Assembly (NCBI GenBank): GCA_009785655.1
Contig: WQVW01000132.1
Location: 1-5,221 of the forward strand
DNA length: 5,221 nt
DNA from: Oscillospiraceae bacterium
GTDB lineage: Bacteria; Bacillota; Clostridia; Oscillospirales; Oscillospiraceae
Direction: 5' to 3'
Shown: positions 1-4,736 of the stretch, piece after piece
Layout of the letters: every line of letters starts with the position of its first letter
Numbering within the stretch: position 1 is the stretch's first letter
Translations under genes and position numbers: made by a program
The notes under the pieces: generated by a model
Database searches by the model: none
The model's input: only the letters and a program-made list of their open reading frames with translations
Told to the model about the DNA's origin: nothing

Positions 1-10
1 CGCCATAGTA

Positions 11-574
11 TCATATTTCAAAGATTTTAATCGAACGCTCCGTCACAAGACAGTTGACCGCGATATCGTGCGTCTCCCTCGGCAATGCGTCCCGCAACAA
101 TCTTTCCCGCGCAATGCCCATAGTGAATGCTGGCAGGTTCTCTAGATATCTGTCATAATATCCCCCGCCATAACCCAGGCGATAGCCGTCTTGGTCATAG
201 GTTAACGCTGGGACGATTATCAAATCTAGTTCGTCAGGAGATACATAGGCCGATGACTTTGGCGGAGCGGGAATCTTCAGCATCGCGGGAACCAATTCGT
301 CCAAAGAGTTTACCGCACGCGCCTCCATCTTCCCCCCCAGATAGCAATATGGAAAGGCGACCGTTTTTCCCATCGCCAACGCCGCTTCTGCAATGCGCAA
401 CGTATCCGGCTCACGATCAACGCTGTAATATATCATTAGACTGCGTGACTGTACAAATTGTTCCATATTTGTGATGTTACGAAAAATTCCATTGTCAGAT
501 ACTTCAATGTAATCGGCACTCAACGCGGCTATTTCTGCGCGCACTTCCCGGCGCAGGGCGTGTTTTATATCCAA
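11..574 (-). CDS. 5-formyltetrahydrofolate cyclo-ligase (5,10-methenyltetrahydrofolate synthetase)
   Basis: This 187-residue cytosolic enzyme should convert 5-formyltetrahydrofolate to 5,10-methenyltetrahydrofolate with ATP, returning the storage folate to one-carbon metabolism. The family hallmark is clear: VPALTYDQDGYRLGYGGGYYDR at about residues 121-142 contains the glycine-rich phosphate/folate-binding loop (RLGYGGGYYDR). YYSVDREPDT (49-58) carries the conserved Glu of the substrate pocket, GGKMEAR (80-86) follows, and the C-terminal LPRETHDIAVNCLVTE (164-179) is typical. The length is normal for the family. The start is TTG (572-574), preceded at six bases by a good Shine-Dalgarno GGGGAG (minus strand, 586-581). 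The next in-frame ATG lies about 36 codons inside and would remove the conserved N-terminal helix. The start is one base after the dTMP kinase stop, so it is the third gene of the leftward operon and probably translationally coupled. The identification is secure; the TTG start is likely. Confidence 0.95.
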   Translation of the reverse strand: MDIKHALRREVRAEIAALSADYIEVSDNGIFRNITNMEQFVQSRSLMIYYSVDREPDTLRIAEAALAMGKTVAFPYCYLGGKMEARAVNSLDELVPAMLKIPAPPKSSAYVSPDELDLIIVPALTYDQDGYRLGYGGGYYDRYLENLPAFTMGIARERLLRDALPRETHDIAVNCLVTERSIKIFEI

Positions 575-575
575 A

Positions 576-1244
576 TCAATCTCCCCACAATCCGGAAATC
601 AGGCTATATGCCTCTCTTTCAATGTCCATTTCCGTCCGTTCTTTGCCGTCCGCAACACACTGAATACTTTGCCAGCCGTAGAATCTTGCGGCGTGTTGCG
701 CGCACGCGGCACTTCTTTGCAGATAGTCCAGATTTTTCTCATGAATATCGGCGGCGGTGCCGGTTTCAGCCTCACGGCGAGCCATTCTCATCACGGCGGA
801 GTCTGCATCAATGTCCATATACAGCACCAGATCAGGTGCTGGCAAGCCTAAAAGTGCAAATTCATATTCACGCAGCCACTTGAAAAATTCCTCCCGCAAA
901 TCCACAGGGAGCTTTGCTCCTTGATGTATCGCGTTGCTGGTTGTATATCTGTCAGTCAACACAATGCCGCCGTTTTGATAATATTCCCGCCAGACTGTTT
1001 GGAAAGACGCGAACCTATCCACCGCATAGAATGAAGACGCGGCATAAGCGTTCACAGAGTCAGGATCCTCCCCAAACTCGCCGCCGAGATACATTTTAAT
1101 CAGTGCCGATGATGGCTTATTATACTGCGGAAACGCAACGCGGACAAAATCCTTGCCTTCAGCCTCCAGCCGGGCGCAGATCCGCTTGAACTGCGTGGAT
1201 TTCCCGCTACCGTCAATCCCCTCGAACACAATCAGTTTTCCCAT
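576..1244 (-). CDS. tmk: Thymidylate (dTMP) kinase, clostridial variant
   Basis: This 222-residue P-loop kinase is predicted to phosphorylate dTMP to dTDP with ATP in the cytosol, for DNA synthesis. The Walker A motif GIDGSGKST is at residues 9-17. The DRY motif (98-100) is followed by TTSNAIHQG (101-109), and the beta strand PDLVLYMDID is at about 137-146. An Arg-rich LID region around 153-170 contains RMARREAE and TAADIHE. In place of the 'REPGGT' loop usual in bacterial enzymes, the substrate loop reads AFPQ (37-40), closer to the RFPE loop of eukaryotic TMPKs. From memory, many Oscillospiraceae proteins annotated as dTMP kinase share this form. It starts with ATG at 1244-1242, sharing one base with the stop of the upstream glycosyltransferase gene (TGATG junction), so coupled translation is likely. 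Another deoxynucleoside or deoxynucleotide substrate cannot be excluded, but the folate neighbour fits a thymidylate role. Confidence 0.88.
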   Translation of the reverse strand: MGKLIVFEGIDGSGKSTQFKRICARLEAEGKDFVRVAFPQYNKPSSALIKMYLGGEFGEDPDSVNAYAASSFYAVDRFASFQTVWREYYQNGGIVLTDRYTTSNAIHQGAKLPVDLREEFFKWLREYEFALLGLPAPDLVLYMDIDADSAVMRMARREAETGTAADIHEKNLDYLQRSAACAQHAARFYGWQSIQCVADGKERTEMDIEREAYSLISGLWGD

Positions 1245-1969
1245 CAGCGTTTACCCCGTACTCTCCGCCAAATCACGCAGAACATAAACAGCGGCAGTTT
1301 TATCATCCGTACAATCCGGCGCGGCTGCTTTATCAGCCTGTATAACCATTCTAATCCAAAGCGTTGGAAAAACACCGGTGCGCGTTTCACTGCGCCGGCA
1401 AATACATCAAGCGATCCACCCAAACCGGCCATGAGCTTCACGTCAAGCTTGTCCAAATTTTCCGCCATCCAACGCTCTTGCCGCGGAGAACCGAGACATA
1501 CCAGCAGCAAATCAGCCTTTGCAGCGTTGATACTTTCGATTATTGGCGTATCATCATCAAAATATCCATCTGACGTCCCTGCGATAATGAGGCTGGGGTA
1601 CTTCTCCCCAAGCCTTCGTCCGGCTTCTTCGGCGATGCCCGGCTTTGCCCCGAATAGATACACACTTTTGCCCACCATGGCCATTTCCGCAAAAAGCACT
1701 TCCGCAAAATCTATTCCCGCAATTCTTTCACACAGCGGCGTCCCCAATACAGACGCACCCAGAATTACACCAATACCATCCGGCAGGACAAGCCCTGCCG
1801 CGTTAACGATTTCCCGCAGACTCTCGTCTTTCCTGCATAACCAGACTATCTCCGGATTCGGCGTCACAACATACGCTTTTTCGCCGGAATCCATGATCTC
1901 GCACGCTTGTGAAACAGCCTGTTGCATCGTTAAAGCGTCGAATTTGACGCCCAAAACATCTATACTCAT
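1244..1969 (-). CDS. WecG/TagA/CpsF-family glycosyltransferase
   Basis: This 241-residue GT26-family enzyme should transfer a sugar, in TagA proteins N-acetylmannosamine from its UDP form, onto an undecaprenyl-linked GlcNAc at the inner face of the membrane. That starts a teichoic-acid-like or capsular polymer. Hallmarks in order: TPNPE (36-40) and LPDGIGV (62-68), whose Thr36 and Asp64 match the Thr and catalytic Asp of characterised TagA; ERIAGIDF (81-88); LGSPRQERWM (159-168); and GLGGSLDVFAG (182-192) followed by RAP and GLEWLYRL. The C-terminus (about 205-241) is Arg/Lys-rich with a hydrophobic patch LPLFMFCVIW (225-234), matching the membrane-associating appendage of the family. ATG 1969-1967 is the first possible in-frame start because a stop lies four codons upstream. 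No strong Shine-Dalgarno lies at normal distance; the nearest, AGGGG, is about 20 bases upstream. It is the first gene of the leftward operon. The exact donor sugar and polymer cannot be read from sequence. Confidence 0.93.
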   Translation of the reverse strand: MSIDVLGVKFDALTMQQAVSQACEIMDSGEKAYVVTPNPEIVWLCRKDESLREIVNAAGLVLPDGIGVILGASVLGTPLCERIAGIDFAEVLFAEMAMVGKSVYLFGAKPGIAEEAGRRLGEKYPSLIIAGTSDGYFDDDTPIIESINAAKADLLLVCLGSPRQERWMAENLDKLDVKLMAGLGGSLDVFAGAVKRAPVFFQRFGLEWLYRLIKQPRRIVRMIKLPLFMFCVIWRRVRGKR

Positions 1970-2005
1970 ACGGTTATGTTACCATATTTCCCCTATGTTG
2001 TCCAG

Positions 2006-2035
2006 TTTATAGCATAGCAAATCAGCAATTGTCGC
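2006..2035 (-). promoter_or_regulatory. Candidate promoter of the leftward wecG-like/tmk/folate operon
   Basis: On the minus strand a TATAAA box (2011-2006) is preceded by TG one base away (TGC-TATAAA), forming an extended -10 element. Eighteen bases further upstream is GCGACA (2035-2030), four of six matches to TTGACA. Transcription would start near position 2000, giving a leader of about 30 bases before the glycosyltransferase ATG. The weak -35 and strong extended -10 are mutually consistent. The call rests on consensus matching by eye only. Confidence 0.5.
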
Positions 2036-2043
2036 GAAAGGGG

Positions 2044-2073
2044 TTGACAAGCATGTGCGGCATGATGTAAAAT
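2044..2073 (+). promoter_or_regulatory. Sigma-70/SigA-type promoter driving tRNA-Val
   Basis: A perfect -35 hexamer TTGACA (2044-2049) and a -10 hexamer TAAAAT (2068-2073, five of six matches to TATAAT) are separated by 18 bases. Transcription should start around 2080, about eight bases before the mature tRNA 5' end, as is usual for bacterial tRNA genes. It lies back to back with the leftward promoter: the two -35 boxes are only eight bases apart. It is also the nearest good promoter upstream of the Dlt-like operon. Confidence 0.8.
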
Positions 2074-2088
2074 ACTCCCCGTCAGCGA

Positions 2089-2164
2089 GGACGATTAGCT
2101 CAGCTGGTAGAGCATCCGCTTGACGTGCGGAGGGTCAGCGGTTCAAGTCCGTTATCGTCCACCA
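2089..2164 (+). tRNA. tRNA-Val (anticodon GAC)
   Basis: A full cloverleaf can be folded by hand. The acceptor stem GGACGAT (2089-2095) pairs with ATCGTCC (2154-2160). The D arm is GCTC/GAGC. The anticodon stem TCCGC (2115-2119) pairs with GCGGA (2127-2131) around the loop TTGACGT, with anticodon GAC at 2122-2124, reading valine codons GUC and GUU. The T arm is AGCGG-TTCAAGT-CCGTT (2137-2153). The discriminator is A2161, and the CCA end (2162-2164) is encoded in the gene. The length of 76 nt is standard and position 34 falls exactly on the anticodon G. Confidence 0.97.
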
Positions 2165-2200
2165 AGCCTTGCAAACATTCCGTTTGTGAGGCTTCTTAAT
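2164..2200 (+). terminator. Hairpin directly after tRNA-Val; probable weak or leaky terminator
   Basis: AAGCCTTGCAAAC (2164-2176) pairs with GTTTGTGAGGCTT (2182-2194), giving 13 continuous pairs including two G-U wobbles, around a five-base loop ATTCC. The hairpin begins on the final A of the tRNA CCA end. It is followed by CTTAAT (2195-2200), a poor T-tract, so termination is probably incomplete. Only 22 bases separate the hairpin from the next start codon. It could instead serve as an RNA processing or stability element at the tRNA-mRNA junction. Confidence 0.6.
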
Positions 2201-2204
2201 TATC

Positions 2205-2210
2205 GGAGGT
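2205..2210 (+). promoter_or_regulatory. Ribosome binding site that fixes the start of the adenylating enzyme
   Basis: GGAGGT (2205-2210), six bases before ATG 2217-2219, is a near-perfect Shine-Dalgarno. A second in-frame ATG two codons later (2223) would be 12 bases away and is less well placed. The site therefore supports the first ATG. Confidence 0.85.
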
Positions 2211-2216
2211 CAGGCT

Positions 2217-3728
2217 ATGCAAATGAACGTACTTGAATACCTACTCTCGTCATCAGCCCGATTCCCGGATAAGCTTGCGTTTACAGACGAAAATGAGGCG
2301 CTGACTTTTTCAGAATTGAACTCACACGCCAACGCCTTGGGGACACATATCGCCAGGCAAGTTGAAACAGCCAACCGCCCTGTCGCTGTGCTGGTGGAGC
2401 GCAGCGCGGCCACAATCGCCACGTTTATGGGCGTTCTCTGCAGCGGCAATTACTATGTGCCGATTGAAAGCCAAATGCCGGTCAAGAGAATACAGGACAT
2501 CCTTCAACAATTACAGCCATTGGCTGTCATATATACGGAAGACACTAAAAAAACTGCGTTGGCTCTTTCAGGATTTTGCCTAATATCAGCCGAAGTGGGT
2601 TTTCAGACGCAGCCAGATGATAATCTGATAGAATCCAGAATTTCACGGACGCTGGACGTAGACCCTGCGTATATCATGTACACATCCGGCTCCACAGGCG
2701 TACCGAAGGGCATTGTGATATCGCACCGCAGTGTGATTGATTTTGTCGATTGGATGGCCGATACATTAGATTACACAGCAGATGACGTAATGGCGAGTCA
2801 GGTACCGTTCTTCTTCGATCCGTCTGTGAAAGATATTTATCTGACAATGAAATGCAGCGCAACCACGCATATCATCCCGAAGAAACTGTTCATGTTCCCA
2901 ATGCCGCTGCTGGAGTTTATCGCAGAGAAAAAGGCCACCGCCCTCAATTGGTCAACGGCGGCGTTTCATATGGTCGCAAATTCAAAAGCTCTTGAAAAAT
3001 TCGCGCCGGACACTGTCAAAAAAGTCGTTATCGGCGGCGAGACCATGTACGCAAAACAGCTGAACATCTGGCGCAAAGCATTGCCAAACGCTTGTTACGT
3101 CAACGCCTACGGCCCGGCAGAGGTAACGGTGGACTGCACCTATTACGTCATTGACCGGGAATTTGAAGATCACGAGGCAATTCCAATAGGCATAGAGTGT
3201 CGAAATAAAGAAGTCTTGCTGTTGGATGAAAATCTGAACCCCGTGCCTGTCGGTGAGATAGGCGAGATATTTGTCCGCGGCGGTGGATTGGCACTCGGCT
3301 ATTACGGCGACACCGAAAAGACCGATGCGGCGTTTATTCAGAATCCTCATTGCCCGTGGTACCGCGACATACTGTATCGCACCGGCGATATCGGCGTGAT
3401 GCATGACGATGGGTTGATCACTTTCCTCACTCGCCAAGACGGGCAAATAAAACACTCAGGCTATCGCATTGAACTCGGTGAGATTGAAACGGCTTTATCC
3501 GCGTTGCCGCAAATGCGGGAGTTCGCGTGTTTTTTTGATAAGTCTCACGACAAAATAATCTGCGCGTATTCGGGTGAAGTTGACAATGTTGGCATCATCG
3601 GTGCTTTACGAGATCGCCTGCCAAAATATATGTATCCAAACATTTTCCTAAAAATGGACAATCTGCCGCGCACGCCAAACGGGAAGATTGACCGCGTGAA
3701 GCTAAAAGAGGATTACTTTGCACAATGA
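2217..3728 (+). CDS. DltA-like / NRPS-like amino-acid adenylating ligase (standalone A domain)
   Basis: This 503-residue ANL-superfamily enzyme should activate an amino acid as aminoacyl-AMP and load it on the carrier protein encoded two genes downstream. Core motifs are in order: YTSGSTGVPKG (155-165, ATP-binding A3), FFFDPSVKD (198-206, with Asp201 that binds the alpha-amino group in amino-acid adenylators), NAYGPAE (296-302, A5), YRTGD (387-391, A7), the A8 hinge RQDGQIKHSGYRIELGEIE (406-424), and PNGKIDR with the catalytic Lys490 (A10). Length matches DltA (about 500 residues), with no fused carrier or condensation domain. Asp201 and the A-domain form argue against fatty or aryl acids. 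Where DltA has Cys in its 'FCGE' motif this protein has Gly273 (IGGE), so D-alanine should not be assumed. The next gene overlaps its stop by four bases (ATGA). No promoter fits between the tRNA hairpin and this gene. Annotation pipelines may call it D-alanine--D-alanyl carrier protein ligase; I consider the substrate unknown. Confidence 0.88.
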   Translation: MQMNVLEYLLSSSARFPDKLAFTDENEALTFSELNSHANALGTHIARQVETANRPVAVLVERSAATIATFMGVLCSGNYYVPIESQMPVKRIQDILQQLQPLAVIYTEDTKKTALALSGFCLISAEVGFQTQPDDNLIESRISRTLDVDPAYIMYTSGSTGVPKGIVISHRSVIDFVDWMADTLDYTADDVMASQVPFFFDPSVKDIYLTMKCSATTHIIPKKLFMFPMPLLEFIAEKKATALNWSTAAFHMVANSKALEKFAPDTVKKVVIGGETMYAKQLNIWRKALPNACYVNAYGPAEVTVDCTYYVIDREFEDHEAIPIGIECRNKEVLLLDENLNPVPVGEIGEIFVRGGGLALGYYGDTEKTDAAFIQNPHCPWYRDILYRTGDIGVMHDDGLITFLTRQDGQIKHSGYRIELGEIETALSALPQMREFACFFDKSHDKIICAYSGEVDNVGIIGALRDRLPKYMYPNIFLKMDNLPRTPNGKIDRVKLKEDYFAQ

Positions 3729-4507
3729 GGCAAATTATTGATTACACCGAAATATCAAAATCGGTCATGGCCCATATGAAAAAGGGCGTGCTGACAAACA
3801 ACTTCATGCATCCGGATGAATACCGTGCCGAAATATCGGCGGGAACACTGTTTGCGTATGAATACGGCGGTGGACTGCTACTATTTCGGAAACGAGAAGG
3901 CCGCCATCTGCTGACGTTTTATATCAATGACCGCGCGGTTTTGCCCGATATTAAACTCCCGCCGGATACCGTCTTAAGTATGCCGCTGAAAGCCGTCGGC
4001 GCGGATGCCGTATCTTATTGGATACGATTTGGAATGCATCCACTGGGCGAATACATCCGGCTGACGCGAGTGGCTGGCTCTGCACTTGTAGTTGGCGATT
4101 CAACGGTGCAAATCGCGGTTGAAAGTGACTTTGACAGCGTTCACACGCTATTGCGCGATAGCTTTGATCTGCGAACCGGTTGCCTGCCATCCACTGCCGA
4201 ACTCCGTGGCGATATCAAGCGCGGAATGGTGCTGTGCGTGAAAGACAACGGAATCGGTGGCGTGCTGCGATTTGCGGAATTTTCAGGCAGAGCGGAAATC
4301 ATGCACCTCGCCGTGCACGAAGATTTACGCGGACGCGGCATCGGTCACACACTTGTAAGCGGTTTTGCTGCGCGCTATGGCAAGCAGAAATGCACCGTAT
4401 GGATGAGAGACGGATATACTCCAGCACTGAAAACATACACCGCCGCCGGATTTTCCCCGGACGGACAAATATCTGTGCTGTTTGGGTTTACAAATGAGGA
4501 GAAATAA
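3725..4507 (+). CDS. Two-part protein with C-terminal GNAT acyltransferase domain
   Basis: This 260-residue protein has no signal peptide or membrane segment and should be cytosolic. The C-terminal half (about 126-256) is a GNAT domain. Motif A is the strand IMHLAVHED (192-200) followed by the pantetheine-pyrophosphate loop R-G-R-G-I-G (202-207), and the motif-B region is ALKTYTAAGF (234-243). The N-terminal half (about 1-120), including FAYEYGGGLLLFRKREGRHLLTFYIND (43-69), alternates beta strands and helices and might be a degenerate second GNAT fold; I do not recognise it as a named domain. The start ATG overlaps the ligase stop (ATGA, 3725-3728), and the carrier gene follows one base after its stop, so it is embedded in the operon. 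A GNAT is not part of canonical dltABCD. Plausible roles are N-acylating the amino acid on the carrier, or using the charged carrier as acyl donor. Both are inference. GNAT assignment is firm; substrate unknown. Confidence 0.8.
   Translation: MRQIIDYTEISKSVMAHMKKGVLTNNFMHPDEYRAEISAGTLFAYEYGGGLLLFRKREGRHLLTFYINDRAVLPDIKLPPDTVLSMPLKAVGADAVSYWIRFGMHPLGEYIRLTRVAGSALVVGDSTVQIAVESDFDSVHTLLRDSFDLRTGCLPSTAELRGDIKRGMVLCVKDNGIGGVLRFAEFSGRAEIMHLAVHEDLRGRGIGHTLVSGFAARYGKQKCTVWMRDGYTPALKTYTAAGFSPDGQISVLFGFTNEEK
4496..4501 (+). promoter_or_regulatory. Ribosome binding site that decides the carrier-protein start
   Basis: GAGGAG (4496-4501) lies seven bases before ATG 4509-4511, inside the last codons of the GNAT gene. 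The same frame stays open upstream to a TTG at 4482, but that would place the Shine-Dalgarno inside the coding region and add nine residues (MGLQMRRNK) not expected of carrier proteins. The ATG at 4509 is preferred. Confidence 0.85.
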
Positions 4508-4508
4508 A

Positions 4509-4733
4509 ATGGAAACACTGTTGAAAATTTTGCGCGAAGCATGCCCCGGTGTGGATTTTGAAAACGAGAAAGCCTTGGTGGATGACGAAATCCTGGACTC
4601 GATGGATATTGTCACGATAGTTTCGGAAATTATCAGCGAATTTCAGATAGAGCTGAGCGTGGAAGACCTGATTCCGGAGAATTTCAATTCCGCTGAGGCG
4701 ATTATGCAGCTTATTGAACAGAGGTTAAATTAG
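4509..4733 (+). CDS. Acyl/aminoacyl carrier protein (DltC-like)
   Basis: This 74-residue acidic protein is a phosphopantetheine-dependent carrier expected to hold the activated amino acid as a thioester for transfer to the membrane. The attachment site is Ser31 in DDEILDSMDIVTIVSEI (25-41); the D-S-M/L-D context is that of carrier proteins. The helix II region (32-45) and the following LSVEDLIPENFNSAEAIMQLIE segment (49-70) match the usual four-helix fold with the loop 'I..ENF.S...I'. Length is typical of DltC and small PCPs (about 75-80). It needs a 4'-phosphopantetheinyl transferase, not encoded in this window. Its gene starts one base after the GNAT stop and ends three bases before the MBOAT start. 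The ATG at 4509, with its own Shine-Dalgarno, is preferred over the upstream TTG. Partners are inferred to be the upstream ligase and the downstream MBOAT protein. Confidence 0.9.
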   Translation: METLLKILREACPGVDFENEKALVDDEILDSMDIVTIVSEIISEFQIELSVEDLIPENFNSAEAIMQLIEQRLN

Positions 4734-4736
4734 GCT

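Noticed and set aside
1..6. A possible ATG (minus strand, 6-4) of a further gene in the leftward operon after the folate enzyme
   Set aside because: Only two codons would be visible and there is no clear Shine-Dalgarno in front, so it cannot be supported.
127..883. Overlapping plus-strand open frames opposite the folate and dTMP kinase genes
   Set aside because: They are antisense shadows of two well-identified genes, with low-complexity His/Arg/Ser/Pro composition.
1431..2012. A 193-residue open frame on the plus strand opposite the WecG-like gene
   Set aside because: It is Ser/Pro-rich with no recognisable motif, and it is exactly antisense to a gene with full GT26 hallmarks. It is a codon shadow.
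2089..2164. tRNA-Val as the attachment site of an integrated element carrying the Dlt-like operon
   Set aside because: No integrase is present, no second copy of the tRNA 3' end was seen in the window, and the operon shows no obvious change in composition. The far end lies outside the window, so this is unsupported rather than excluded.
2170..2216. T-box or other riboswitch in front of the ligase gene
   Set aside because: The space between the tRNA end and the ATG is only 52 bases, and no T-box sequence or specifier stem is present.
2982..3455. A 157-residue open frame on the minus strand inside the ligase gene
   Set aside because: It lies opposite the A5-A8 core motifs of the adenylating enzyme, has no family motif and disagrees with operon direction.
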